A stretch of DNA of 64,000 nt from positions 59,905,408-59,969,407 of the forward strand of contig OY829329.1 of the NCBI GenBank assembly GCA_963691655.1. Direction: 5' to 3'. Under the pieces are notes generated by a model that made no database searches, was not told where the DNA came from, and was given only the letters and a program-made list of their open reading frames with translations. Made by a program: the position numbers and the translations under genes. Origin of the DNA: Toxonevra muliebris. Its lineage: Eukaryota > Arthropoda > Insecta > Diptera > Pallopteridae. This document shows positions 49,601 through 56,843 of this stretch, one piece after another (within the stretch, counting starts at the first letter, position 1; every line of letters begins with the position of its first letter).

Positions 49601-50083
49601 GTGTTGGCTAGAAATTTGCCGCGGTGAATGGTGAAATTGAAATTATTTAAAATATTTTCGTTATTTATGGAACACCTTGTTGTATTTGTACTATGTACTT
49701 AAATAGAGATTTTGCGCATGGATATTAATAAGCAGTCGTGGCCGAGCGGTTAAGGCGTCTGACTAGAAATCAGATTCCCTCTGGGAGCGTAGGTTCGAAT
49801 CCTACCGACTGCGAAGGAATTAATTTTTTTTTTTATTTTAAATTATTTAAAATTATATATTTACATACAAATTTTTTAAAATAAATTATTTCTTTAAATT
49901 TCAGTGAATAATCTCAATGTTGCATATGTTGAAGTGGCGCACGGTGGCCATTTAGGTTTCTATGAAGGTGGGCTCATCTATCCAAATCCGGTGACTTGGC
50001 TCGATCGCACACTTGTCTCTATGGTTGGCTCGATAGTGATGATGCAAACTGATCCAACTGCTCTAAAAAAGATCTCAATGTAA
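5385..50083 (+). CDS. Hydr2: ABHD2-family alpha/beta hydrolase (6 coding exons, 40 kb first intron)
   Basis: This is a membrane-anchored serine hydrolase of the ABHD1/2/3 group; vertebrate ABHD2 acts as a monoacylglycerol/ester lipase. Exons are 5385-5539, 45764-45930, 46015-46182, 46269-46455, 46578-46927 and 49905-50083, all with GT-AG introns. Phases close to 1206 nt, or 401 aa, close to the roughly 425 aa of vertebrate ABHD2. Exon 1 encodes a short N-terminal hydrophobic anchor (about residues 4-20), as in ABHD2. Next comes the family signature [10 protein letters not shown] (about 55-64). The nucleophile elbow GFSLGGN places catalytic Ser at 191. The acid lies in KDDPLV (Asp326 or 327), and His358 lies in AHGGHLGF, so the full triad is present. 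The start at 5385 is chosen because ABHD2 begins directly with its anchor; an in-frame ATG at 5238 is less likely. The huge first intron is filled with transposons, and the last intron contains a tRNA-Ser gene and two nested elements. The family call is firm; the fly symbol is inferred. Confidence 0.93.
6461..8894 (-). mobile_element. Degenerate Tc1-like DNA transposon
   Basis: Terminal inverted repeats CACTCGCGCT+A-run+GCCGA (from 6461) and its reverse complement (ending at 8894) are each flanked by TA, the usual Tc1/mariner target. The minus strand encodes transposase pieces. One includes [11 protein letters not shown] around 7940-7880. The 7566-7832 frame has a [13 protein letters not shown] segment just upstream and then [12 protein letters not shown], followed near 7500 by [17 protein letters not shown], the third catalytic motif with Glu. 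Frames are broken, so the copy is dead. A 518-bp TTAA-flanked MITE (6682-7199) is inserted near the left end. The stretch 8040-8880, upstream of the transposase, is not readily assigned and may be the eroded N-terminal half plus filler. Confidence 0.85.
6682..7199. mobile_element. TTAA-flanked MITE, piggyBac-like
   Basis: The left end is TTAA then CCCTTAAATACCCA; the right end is the reverse complement of CCTTTAAACGCCCA followed by TTAA. TTAA target duplication and CC-starting imperfect repeats fit piggyBac-type nonautonomous elements. It contains no transposase, and is nested in the Tc1-like element around it, so it is younger. Confidence 0.65.
10812..12485 (-). mobile_element. Tc1-like transposon with doubled terminal repeats, transposase dead
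   Basis: Outer repeats starting CAGCTACTCACACTCAAAGT lie at 10812 and, inverted, end at 12485, each bordered by TA. Inner copies of the repeat core sit about 200 bases inside each end (CACACTCAAAATGGAACA near 11020; its inverse near 12253-12275), an IR/DR arrangement. On the minus strand the transposase starts at about 12140 with [19 protein letters not shown], then frameshifts. [15 protein letters not shown] motif lies near 11530, DNDPKHKS near 11350, and [18 protein letters not shown] near 11270, so the catalytic order is that of Tc1. Many stops and shifts make it nonfunctional. Confidence 0.88.
12954..13464. mobile_element. Long-inverted-repeat MITE with TTA duplication
   Basis: The ends are CACTGTGCAACA at 12954 and its inverse ending at 13464, each flanked by TTA (12951-12953, 13465-13467). 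Similarity between the arms extends inward about 70 bases with gaps, including ATAGCTG-AAAGTACTTGACCT on both sides. It has no coding capacity. A TTA duplication fits PIF/Harbinger or, read as TA, Tc1/mariner; I cannot decide. Confidence 0.7.
14770..15365. mobile_element. hAT-type MITE with perfect 8-bp target duplication
   Basis: The terminal repeats are CAGTGGTTCTCAA and, inverted, CAGCGGTTCTCAA, the classic hAT end. The duplication TTCTAAAT stands at 14762-14769 and 15366-15373. The 596-bp body has no transposase. Confidence 0.9.
15925..16310. repeat. Degenerate short tandem repeat
   Basis: The region repeats a phrase like AAAAAGCATCAGTTTGAATTC with period about 30-35, mixed with AAAATGTCAA-T-AGA variants. 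It looks like an old, heavily mutated minisatellite with no coding capacity. Confidence 0.55.
16770..16900. repeat. Dispersed AT-rich repeat, copy 1
   Basis: The run from the T-tract through AATTAAGAGAAAACA-AATTCTTATTTAG to the A-rich end matches 36585-36715 in the same orientation. The function is unknown. It directly abuts the Harbinger-like element on its right. Confidence 0.65.
16906..17695 (+). mobile_element. Harbinger-like transposon remnant
   Basis: Imperfect inverted repeats beginning CCCTTATTATG and continuing CTGC-TTCGA-GTTCGA mark both ends. The plus strand starts an open frame at 17127 with [20 protein letters not shown]. After a frameshift near 17240 it continues in another frame as [13 protein letters not shown], matching the early part of HARBI1-type transposases from insects as I know them. 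The catalytic portion is missing, so this is an internally deleted remnant. No convincing 3-bp duplication was found. Confidence 0.6.
19327..20728. mobile_element. Nonautonomous hAT-like element, 1.4 kb, perfect 8-bp target duplication
   Basis: The ends TAGGGTTGGGAAAT and inverted TAGTGTTGGGAAAT are flanked by ACACACAT on both sides (19319-19326 and 20729-20736). Inside, a roughly 120-bp unit (AAGCTCAAGAGTTT..., GGCGTTTT-AGTTTTTCTCTAT) occurs twice in tandem (about 19500-19730) and once inverted (about 19855-19955). A second inverted pair, ACCCATCTCCAAA...AATGTCTTTTGATCCG, spans 19998-20530. No transposase frame was found. Confidence 0.85.
20950..23700. repeat. Scattered TGATTGCCT-type degenerate repeats
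   Basis: Long parts of this interval (20980-21230, 22400-22980, 23500-23700) are made of variants of a phrase such as TCTGATTGCCTTTGACTGC. The period is irregular (about 10-20) and copies are heavily mutated. A similar block fills 63090-63880. The interval also contains homopolymer tracts at 21420-21690. No gene was recognised. Confidence 0.5.
23015..23477. repeat. Three near-palindromic TATACAACGAGTTGTACAA copies
   Basis: Variants of CTATACAACGAGTTGTACAA lie at 23015-23034, 23346-23365 and 23458-23477. The unit is largely self-complementary. The outer copies could be ends of a small element of about 500 bp, but arms beyond the unit match poorly. The open frames across it (23095-23430 plus; 23040-23291 minus) are not recognised. 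Confidence 0.5.
24719..25285 (-). mobile_element. Unclassified hairpin-ended element, copy 1
   Basis: One of three copies (see 28870-29322 and 54940-55550). One end is a large imperfect hairpin: arms at about 24720-24790 and 24835-24905 carrying TTGTGTATTAACGAACAC and GAAGTGAAACTTC. The other end is GAAGTTTCACTTC (25273-25285). The body includes a minus-strand frame starting [16 protein letters not shown] (within 24858-25097) that stays open in all three copies. No known transposase and no clear target duplication were seen. Confidence 0.75.
25640..25690. repeat. AT dinucleotide microsatellite
   Basis: A TATA/CATATA run within otherwise unannotated intron DNA (25290-26001). Nothing else was recognised in that stretch. 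Confidence 0.8.
26004..27591 (-). mobile_element. Tc1-like transposon with doubled terminal repeats, degenerate
   Basis: Outer 27-bp repeats beginning CACACCTGCTCAAAAT at 26004 and, inverted, ending at 27591 differ at two positions and are flanked by TA. Inner copies lie about 200 bases inward on each side (26205-26230 and 27367-27388), giving an IR/DR layout. Minus-strand transposase pieces are [15 protein letters not shown] near 26850 (first Asp), [17 protein letters not shown] near 26740, [14 protein letters not shown] near 26490 (final Glu) and SMPKRI near 26350. Multiple frame breaks make it nonfunctional. Confidence 0.87.
28425..28868 (+). mobile_element. Mariner transposase fragment
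   Basis: The plus strand reads [20 protein letters not shown] followed by [19 protein letters not shown] and then [15 protein letters not shown]. This is the mariner central and C-terminal catalytic block with a D-34-D spacing. The N-terminal half and the C-terminal end are missing. The left part begins around TTGATCAAAAAGTTCCCGG, possibly a mariner terminus. On the right it runs directly into a copy of the hairpin-ended element. Confidence 0.8.
28870..29322 (+). mobile_element. Unclassified hairpin-ended element, copy 2, truncated at both ends
   Basis: It matches the copy at 54940-55550 from AGCAATGTGCATGAGGGGCT onward, including the ATGGCAGAAA frame (28992-29231). The left end is replaced by mariner sequence. 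The right end stops in the middle of the second hairpin arm (GCTTGTGTTTCGT then unrelated DNA at about 29322). The 70 bases after it hold TATCGAGTAC-type short repeats. Confidence 0.8.
29394..31240 (-). mobile_element. LINE with RNase H, 5'-truncated, frameshifted, carrying a SINE insertion
   Basis: Reading the minus strand from about 31240, the segments in order are: the end of reverse transcriptase and its thumb region ([31 protein letters not shown]); a connector; RNase H ([15 protein letters not shown] and [20 protein letters not shown]); and a Cys-His finger (CRGCG...VLHFLYECP). The 3' tail is CAACCTAACCTAA at 29394. Order and domains fit the I/LOA/R1 group of non-LTR elements that bear RNase H; the exact clade is not settled. 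Several frameshifts mark it as dead. A 265-bp SINE-like insert (29978-30242) splits the region after RNase H. Confidence 0.88.
29978..30242 (-). mobile_element. SINE-like insertion with 13-bp target duplication and LINE-like 3' end
   Basis: CCCTGTTTTGCTA occurs at 29965-29977 and 30243-30255. Removing one copy plus the insert restores the LINE reading frame (AKQG joined to LQLTDIS), so this is a clean insertion. On the minus strand the insert starts with AGGTTCGGGTTCGATTCC, which contains a Pol III B box like a tRNA T arm. It ends with a segment similar to the surrounding LINE family 3' end (TGGTATCACAATG..., CTAAGTGTG..., CCACTCCAACCTAACCTAACC split over the end). No A box is present, so the copy is probably 5'-truncated. 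Confidence 0.8.
33224..33540. repeat. Tandem repeat with period about 135-142
   Basis: Units begin with GGTAGGCGTAAC (33224), GGTGGGCGTGGT (33359) and GGTAGGCGTGGT (33501, partial). Each contains ATTTCAT-ATC and CCAAGTTATA phrases at corresponding positions. It is diverged and noncoding. Confidence 0.65.
33630..33746 (+). mobile_element. Solo LINE 3' end
   Basis: CACAATGAGCCTAA...TGCTTAAGTGTGCTTTCAA followed by CAGAAGGCTGCCACTCCAAC and CCTAA repeats matches the 3' end of the LINE at 29394. An internal GAGCCTAAATGTGCTTAAGT unit is repeated. No coding part remains. Confidence 0.75.
35047..36470. mobile_element. Unclassified DNA element A, copy 1, with 5-bp target duplication
   Basis: The ends are TCAAAGAATATATAATACAT and its inverse (to 36470), with TTATA on both sides (35042-35046, 36471-36475). 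The 1,424-bp body has no recognisable transposase. A second copy lies at 47091-49413 with the same ends and a different 5-bp duplication. The 5-bp duplication and TCAAAG ends do not match a superfamily I can name. Confidence 0.85.
36585..36715. repeat. Dispersed AT-rich repeat, copy 2
   Basis: Matches 16770-16900 in the same orientation over about 130 bases (AATTAAGAGAAAACAGAATT core). Its nature is unknown. Confidence 0.65.
36914..37345 (+). mobile_element. LINE fragment encoding RNase H
   Basis: The frame at 36941-37486 reads [48 protein letters not shown] and [18 protein letters not shown], a complete set of RNase H catalytic motifs. It is from the same family as the minus-strand LINE at 29394-31240. 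Homology stops near 37345, after which the frame runs on in unrelated DNA. Confidence 0.85.
38306..39592 (-). mobile_element. Tc1/mariner-family transposon, nearly intact, DD37D spacing
   Basis: Inverted repeats of about 26 bp (CAGGGTGACAATCGTAAAGT at 38306; the other end differs by one base in that span) are flanked by TA. The minus strand encodes transposase from ATG 39435-39437 ([20 protein letters not shown]), with two helix-turn-helix-like blocks ([18 protein letters not shown] and [18 protein letters not shown]). The catalytic motifs are [19 protein letters not shown] and [15 protein letters not shown]; the last two acids are 37 residues apart, as in the maT-type DD37D group. One frameshift near 38950 splits it into two frames (39437-38940 and 38952-38428). 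It is otherwise open to the end, so this is probably a young copy. Confidence 0.93.
40685..42648 (+). mobile_element. LINE with reverse transcriptase and RNase H, 5'-truncated, frameshifted
   Basis: It begins inside reverse transcriptase ([16 protein letters not shown]), then shows [11 protein letters not shown] (motif A), [14 protein letters not shown] (motif B) and [11 protein letters not shown] (motif C, YADD). After a frameshift near 41240 the thumb and connector follow. RNase H is at about 41740-42120 ([52 protein letters not shown]), with Asn where the last Asp is expected in EIVNKIAK. Another frame break precedes a Cys-His finger ([20 protein letters not shown], 42309-42554). The 3' end is a run of CCTAA. 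A short TAATAGAA match at both junctions may be the target duplication. Confidence 0.9.
42768..44001 (-). mobile_element. Mariner element, inactive
   Basis: Inverted repeats of about 27 bp (TTGGGAGTATGAATGTATAA at 42768; inverse ending at 44001) are flanked by TA. The minus strand encodes the mariner N-terminus from about 43828 ([19 protein letters not shown], then [16 protein letters not shown]) and the C-terminal [17 protein letters not shown] block at 42842-43075. The second catalytic Asp is replaced by Gly (HGNARPH near 43130). An in-frame stop lies just before the LPHPPYSPD motif, and other frame breaks are present in the middle. The N-terminus resembles the mauritiana group. Confidence 0.92.
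47091..49413. mobile_element. Unclassified DNA element A, copy 2, interrupted by a hAT-like insertion
   Basis: It has the same TCAAAGAATATATAATACAT ends as 35047-36470, here with CTTAA duplicated at 47086-47090 and 49414-49418. Without the 943-bp insert and its 8-bp duplication it is about 1,372 bp and very similar to copy 1 along its length. It lies in the last intron of the ABHD2-like gene, just upstream of the tRNA-Ser gene. Confidence 0.87.
47238..48180. mobile_element. hAT-like element B, copy 1, nested in element A
   Basis: The ends are CAGGGCCGTAGCC and the inverse of CAAGGCCGTATTTAG. The 8-bp duplication ACTCTCAT stands at 47230-47237 and 48181-48188. Each end has a long G tract just inside. 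No transposase was found. It shares sequence with 61511-63036, which is longer and probably less deleted. Confidence 0.88.
49732..49813 (+). tRNA. tRNA-Ser-AGA: tRNA-Ser(AGA)
   Basis: The 82-nt sequence folds as a class II cloverleaf: a 7-bp acceptor stem GCAGTCG/CGACTGC with G discriminator, D arm GCCGAGCGGTTAAGGC, anticodon loop CTAGAAA with AGA at 49765-49767, a long variable arm and TTCGAAT in the T loop. No CCA is encoded. A T-run follows at 49822. It lies within the last intron of the ABHD2-like gene, same strand, 91 bases before exon 6. It is identical to the gene at 59369-59450. Confidence 0.97.
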
Positions 50084-51189
50084 GAAAAACTATAACGACA
50101 ACAGTAACAGCGTCAAAGTTAGCTAAACAAAAAAACAACAACAAACAAACAAATACATTCGTCGCATGAAGCATAAATTTTAAAATTCGTTTTTAAGTAT
50201 AAATTTCTGAAAAAAATACAATCCGTTTTTTTTTTTTTAATTATTCTATTTTAAATTATAAATTATCCAATATTTTTTTTTTTTGTTTTTAGAAACTTTA
50301 TTAACAAATAAATTTAAAAATTTGTTTAATTTTTTAAATTTTACTTTGTTAAGTGCAAATTTCAAAGAACGAAAAAAAAAATTGTTTAATATATACAATT
50401 TTAAATTTAAGTAAGTAAAAAAAAAAAACAAATACATATAGTATTTAAAACTATTACTTGGCAACAATAAACAAATTAAAAGAGTCTGCATTTTGCTAAA
50501 ACAAAACAAACAAACAAACAAAAAAAAAAAAAAATATTTATATATTTTATATACAATCTAAATTAAAATTAATAAAAGAAACAACCGAAAAACCAATAGC
50601 AACAAAATTTTTTGCATTTTTTTGTAACTAAAAAATTTACAAATTTATTTAGTTTTAGTAGCTAAATCTAATTTTTGTAAAATCTGACATTGACAATTTT
50701 GAATTGTAAAATTAGACAATTTTTCAATCATCAATTTTAACATATTTTTAATTATAATAGCTTGTAAGTTTTTAATATTATTTTTCTTATAAAGCTTTTG
50801 CTTGTATCTTGAACACACAAAAACGAGGAAAATCATTTTGTAAAATATTTAATTAGAGTATACATATTAATTTATTTATTTTTCTTTTTATATAAATGCT
50901 TTCAATCACATTTTTTCCTCTCTTTTTTTCTTTGTTTAAAATAAAATTTATTCCATATTTTTGCAGCTTTTATTGTACACTTTTTTTACACGAAAACAAA
51001 AAAAGTATTTAATAGTAAAAGTAAAATTAAAATATACCTATTATTAAATAAATACCTTATAAATGTAAGTATATGTATGTATTTCTTATGATATAAATTC
51101 ATATTTGAACGTTTTTATAAATGTATTTTTATAAATGTATTTGCTGTGTATACCTAACATTTTTTTTTTATATATTAATGGAGTTAAAT
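50084..51189 (+). other. 3' UTR region of the ABHD2-like gene
   Basis: Very AT-rich sequence after the stop at 50081-50083. Candidate poly(A) signals AATAAA occur near 50467 and 50570. No other gene was seen, and open frames here are poly-Phe/Lys artefacts of base composition. Confidence 0.45.
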
Positions 51190-51193
51190 TTAA

Positions 51194-51706
51194 TCCTCTA
51201 GTTTCCAAATTTTTGATTAATTAAAAAAAAACAAAAAAAAAAAAAAAAAATTGGGATTAATAAATTTTGATGTGAAAAGCATAAATCTGATCTCAAAAAT
51301 CTAAAAAAATTTAATGGGCGTGGTTTTATGAAGCCGGAAAAGTTGAATGCCTAAAAGTATTTGTTGTTGAAAAAACTTTTTATCAATTTGTTTTAAGTAA
51401 TTAAATATTTTGTATAAAAAATTCAAATTCTTAACTACTCACAACTAGTTTTTTTTATCTGTCTAGTATGACGGGACGTATTTTATTTATTTATTTTTTT
51501 TTTTTCTTTATTGTTATCTCAAATTCAATCAAAATAATCCATATTCCTGTTTTTCGAAAATTTTTGACTTTAACTGTTGCATTTTTTTAAAAGCTTGGGA
51601 AATTCCATAAACGATATGATAAAATGTAGCAACAAAAAACTATTAAGGTGGTAATTACACCTGTTTTCATGAAGGCTGTCTAGAGACACGTTTGGGAACT
51701 AGAGGG
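51194..51706. mobile_element. TTAA-flanked MITE, piggyBac-like
   Basis: The left end is TTAA then TCCTCTAGTTTCCAAA; the right end is the inverse of CCCTCTAGTTCCCAAA followed by TTAA (51190-51193, 51707-51710). It is 513 bp and noncoding. Confidence 0.7.
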
Positions 51707-51980
51707 TTAATACTACTACTATTTGGAGCGTTCGATTCAGCATGTTTTGGGTGGTTAAAATTGTTCGGTTTCCTGGAATTTTGTAAAGGATGACTCAGCT
51801 AGAAAAATTTAATCTTTTTTGTTACGAATTGCGCTGTAATTTAATAAGCTAAAATGCTTTAAGCTGGTGAAGAGTGTGTTGAATCGTATGGGTCCACTTT
51901 GATATAAATATGTCTGTATTAGAGTTAAGGTTTCCAGAAGCAAAAGTTAAGAGTTCTATATTGCACGAAACTAAGATTAA

Positions 51981-52413
51981 CCCGGCGTCAATGAACATAC
52001 TTTTTAATTTTCTATTAGACTTATTTATGTATTGTTAACGAGATTATAACGACAGGCTTTTTGGTCGAAATTTTCATACGCAAATAGTTAACTATTTCAT
52101 ACTTTTTTCCCAACGTTTCGGCGCAAATTTTAGGCCTTCTTCAGGGGATTTTTATTTACTTTTTGTTATACCGTCAATGAACTGGGTGTGTGATAACCGA
52201 GAAAAAATAAGTCCTTAAAATAAAACTAGATTTTTTTTCTTTGAATTTTATAAAACATTTAAATGCAAAAAAAAAATAAAAATAAAATAAAAATATTCTC
52301 TTCTTAAATATATTTTTTTTTGAAAAAAAAAAAAATAAGATAAAATCCACAAGATAAACATAAAATTCACTGAACATCTCGTGTGTAATACACTCATGAT
52401 CATTGACGCCGGG
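51981..52413. mobile_element. TTAA-flanked MITE, piggyBac-like
   Basis: CCCGGCGTCAATGA and its exact inverse form the ends, with TTAA at 51977-51980 and 52414-52417. It is 433 bp with no transposase. A related phrase ACCGTCAATGAACTGGGTG lies inside near 52170. Confidence 0.8.
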
Positions 52414-52839
52414 TTAATAGAGTAAAAAATATTCGAACTAGTGCTACAATGGATTGTTCGCTGACAATTTTCTATAGAATTTGAGATATTATTGCAACTA
52501 GTATCACCATAAATTCTTTAAAAGAAATATCCGATGACGTTGCAATCCATACTAATCAATAATTTAAGGTACCGAAAGAGAGGGGAAGTTTAAGTGGCTT
52601 TCGATCAAAAAAATATTTTGATTCAGAAGCTTAGACATTTATCTCTGAAGTCTACTTACCCCATTTTAAGTCCGCTCGTGGTCTCTTCGAGCATTAAATT
52701 CTCTTATATATGACTTTCAATGAAAATGGGACACTCCGTACAAAGTATAAATTTTTCCAGAACCTCAGTCATATTTTTAAATTGATTGAAATGCAGTTAT
52801 ATCGCAAAAACTTGTATAAATAAATCTTCAGTATATTCC

Positions 52840-55650
52840 AAATGGCGATAAAACCTTGGTAAGGTCTTGAGAATGCCTGTTAGAAATTAGTTTTTCGTTT
52901 ACGTTTACCTTCGAAAAGCTAAAAAATACATTGGGAAAAAAAATCATGAGTGTTTTTAAAGGTCAGTCAGCACTACGTAAGCCCTTGATTTAGCAATCAC
53001 TGAGTAAGGTCTTGTATGCATAATCCATCAATATTTTTCAGATGTCGGTAAGGTATCAGTTTGACCTGTTAAGACAAATAAAATTCTCTCTTTTGTCTAT
53101 TGAAATACATTTAAATTTCAAAGGGCTCAGAAGACTTCAGTTTGCCATTATTGTTATGTTTTTGAAATGTTAAAAAAAAAAGTCCTTAAACTTTTGCTAT
53201 TTTAAATAATTATTATATGTGTAATAAAAAGAAAAATGTAAAAAATATCAAAAGAATAAACAAATCAAAAGTTATAGGTAAAATATCAAATGAAAAACAA
53301 AGAAATGAAACTGTTTTCGATTTTCAAGCGGGTTTATTTTAGAAATTTCTAAACTTATATGTAATTTTAAATCAATGAAAAACCGATCAATATTTCTTAG
53401 AGGTATCAGTAAGGTCTTGAAATTGCTTGCCACGATTGAAAACAGTCGTTATGTTTTCTCTTAGAATGCGAATCTGAATTGCAAAAACTTATAAGGAAAA
53501 AATCACAAAAGGTTTTAGAGGTTGGTAAGGTCTTGAAAATCCATTGATATGTTCTGAAAATGAGCGCAAAACTTTAAAACGGTGATTAAAGACATTCTCA
53601 CTGACTTAAAATGACAACTAAATTTCAAAAACTCTTAAAATAAACAAGCTTGTTTGCTCTGGAATTAAACACAGCCCATTGTAAATGTTACTAATAATTT
53701 AAAACAATTGCGCTGATTTTTCCCAAATTTTTGTATTGTACATTTAAAAAAATCATTAAAACTTTAAATATACAACCAAATAAATAATTGTAGAAACTAA
53801 ATTGGTACTTAAGATTTAGTTTTATAGCAAACAATAACAAAAAAAAGAAGGAATTTCCAAAAGAAGCTGTTTTGATTTAAGTTTAATTATTATTTAGTAC
53901 CTATTATAAAATGATTTCATTTGAATATCTAAGAACTATTTATGTATGTATGAATGAAATGATAGCTTTCTCATCATACCCTCCTAAAACTAATTATAAC
54001 AACTATACTAACTAATTCAAATTATAAACTTTCATTATCACTAACTATATGTACTACTAAGTACATGAAGAAAACCCGCCCCTTCTATATTTCCTACTAT
54101 GTACTAACTATTTTAAAAAACAAAATCAACATTGAAACGTACAAGGTATTAAAAATGAACAGAAAATTGCCTTATTGTATTTTTGAGTAGATACAATAAT
54201 AAATAAATTAGTTAAAATAAAAATTTATAAATTCATAAAAAAAAAAAATTTTTTTTCTTTAGAAAAGTTGTGATTTTTTATATAATTATACATATATTAT
54301 ATAATGATATATTATTTAGTATACTAGTTTAATTTAAGTTTAAATTAAAACAAAATTATTTACTTTAATACTGAAATTTTATGTAAAATAAAAAACCTTA
54401 ATTTTTTTTTTTTTTTCTTGCATTTTGTAAGCTGATGATGGAAAAATTATATACATTTCTATATATAATTGTATTTATGTCTTTTTGTAATGTATTAACA
54501 CATTAAAAATGAATTTGTGTGTAATGTGAAATCTTTAGCTATTTAGTATATATCGGTCAGATAATGAAGCTACATATACATATATCCACAATAATTAAAT
54601 GTTTATATTGTAATTTATAAAAATTACTACAAATATATTTAATATATATTAGTTTTTCATGTTAGTGGTAAAACGAAATATTTGCATTCATTGTATAAAA
54701 TTTCAAACAAAAAATTGTAATAAAAAAACAAAACAAAATAAATAACAGCGTATTTTATAAAAAAAAAAAAAAAAAAAAAGAGATAGTTTAAGGCATTGGC
54801 AAGTCATTTTCTAGTTTGAAATCAGTCATTGTTATTTCAATTCTTTTGCCTTAAAATTACAAAAACTTGTTTGAAAAAGTCATCAACAGCTTTACGATAT
54901 CGGTAAGGTCAGCTAATTCAGAAAATATCCATAAATTTTGAAGTGAAACTTCTTTTCTCTTGTCCTAGAGTAAAACCAACCGGATGTGACGTTGCGCGTA
55001 AGTTTGCAATGCGACACAATTTTGTCGAGCAATGTGCATGAGGGGCTAAATATCAATATTCCGTAACTGAATACACGAGCAAACTATATAATAAACGATT
55101 CATAAATAGTTTTAATTCAATATAACATTTTAATTACACTACATTACACACACAAGCCTATGGCAGAAAGAACAATGTGTAGCGTCGCCATCTTAAAGTT
55201 TATGACAATTGTACATTTCACATACAGATGGCACAAATGTCCAAAAAATTACATGAAGATGTCGCACACAAAAAGAGTTCGCTACAATTTTCATCGTAGT
55301 TACCGGTACAGAGTTATAATTTTTGTTCTAGCATTAATCCCAAAAAAAAAATTGGTTGTGTTAACGAACACAAGGCAGAAGTGAAACTTCGTGTGAACTA
55401 AACAAAATACAAGCAAACGAAATTAAAAAACACAAGCCAATGAAGTAAAAAAATTAGCGATTGAAAAATTTCATTTGCTTGTTATTTGCTTGTGTTTCGT
55501 TTAGTTCACAAGAAGTTTCATTTCTGCTTTGTGTTCGTTAATACACAATTTAGTTTTTCAATTTAAACACATTTGAATTGCAAAACATCCTTTAAAAAGT
55601 AATCCTCAATGTTTTCAGTAGTCGGTAAGTTCTTGGTGAGACTTGTTAGT
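52840..55650. repeat. Recurrent GGTAAGGTCTTGA motif, diverged repeat array
   Basis: Variants of TCGGTAAGGTCTTGAAAAT occur near 52858, 52996, 53046, 53404, 53523, 54899 and 55622, often preceded by an AAAAACTTAT-AA phrase. This suggests an old duplicated unit of irregular length. The third copy of the hairpin-ended element interrupts it. No gene was recognised in 52418-54938. Confidence 0.45.
54940..55550 (+). mobile_element. Unclassified hairpin-ended element, copy 3
   Basis: The left end is GAAGTGAAACTTC (54940-54952). The right end is a hairpin with arms at about 55356-55420 and 55485-55550 containing GAACACAAGGCAGAAGTGAA and its inverse. It carries the ATGGCAGAAAGAACAATG frame (55160-55384). 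It is the most complete plus-strand copy, and no clear target duplication was found. Confidence 0.78.
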
Positions 55651-56746
55651 CCAAAAAATGTTAGACCCCAAATCGTTTAAAAATGCTACATTTCTTCGGA
55701 AAACAAATTAAATGAGGTAAAAAAGGAAAATCTGATTTGTATCTAGAAAAAACGTAACTCTTGTGTTAGGTTGGAGTCGAAAATCACAATTTAATCAATG
55801 AAATTAAATCTTTGAAAAAAGCATTAAAATCTGGAAGAATGAAATAAAAATAGTTTAGGTAGATCAAAATCTATGCTGAAAATGTAACAACTACTGTAAC
55901 AACAACTAGAGGAATAAATTTCAAAGAAGGAATTGAAAGGGCCCGAAAACTGCAATTGCTCGAATGGGTTGCTCAGTACTTCGATTATTCAAAGCGCGGC
56001 GTATCGTATGTGACGGACGGAAATTAATTTTGGTATTTTGAAGTTAGTTTAAGTCTTTTTCGCTTCGCTCTAAAGTGCGAAAGAGAATAGGGTTGACAAC
56101 TCCGTTGAATTTTTTCGGTTGACAGCACTACAGATGGAATATCATTGCTGATAAATTTTCAAATAAGTGTGGATGAAATGGAAAATGTATATGAAATAAA
56201 AGTTTAACCTACAATAGCAATTATAATAGTAATATTTCTGCAGCTAAAAACATACATACTCACATCAACTAATATTTCGTTAATATTACCAAAAAAAATA
56301 AAAAAAAATGGATGTGTGCAAGGCACGCAAGATATTTGATGTGTAAACAGTTTAGCTAACTGAATGTCATATACATGAGCTCACATATGTATAGCCATAT
56401 ATGGGGATTTAATGTATAATCTATATGCTTAGGTAATTAATTCAAATTAAAACAATTCTTTTATAAACTTAAAAACTTATTAGATATCATTATCTTTTAT
56501 ATATAATAGCCCAATTCACTATAAATTGCAAATGGTCTTGCATCATTGCAAATGCATAAATATTTTGCAATTGCACCAAATCGTGAATAGGGCTGATATG
56601 TTGTAGTTGCATCATTTTTCTTTTACTCAATGCATCGGGATCTATATGCTCGCATATAAGCAGCTGCAATTGCATCCTTTTTTTCGCGCTTTAAGGTTTT
56701 CTTCCTGTCGATTTGAAATTTTATTAGATGTGAAAATTTTACATAA
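55553..56746. other. No gene recognised
   Basis: AT-rich intergenic DNA. The short frames present have no recognisable domain. Confidence 0.5.
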
Positions 56747-56822
56747 CGTCGCCTGAGAATTGATTTGGCGTATAGGTATATGAATTTGTACACACATACG
56801 TCAAATCAATCCTCAGGCGACG
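56747..56822. repeat. 76-bp hairpin with 27-bp arms
   Basis: The arm CGTCGCCTGAGAATTGATTT...CGTAT (56747-56773) pairs with 56796-56822 with two mismatches, around a 22-base loop. It may be a tiny foldback element or a structured RNA. It lies 21 bases left of a TTAA-flanked MITE. Confidence 0.75.
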
Positions 56823-56843
56823 ATAAGTGCTTTCCGCATTTAA

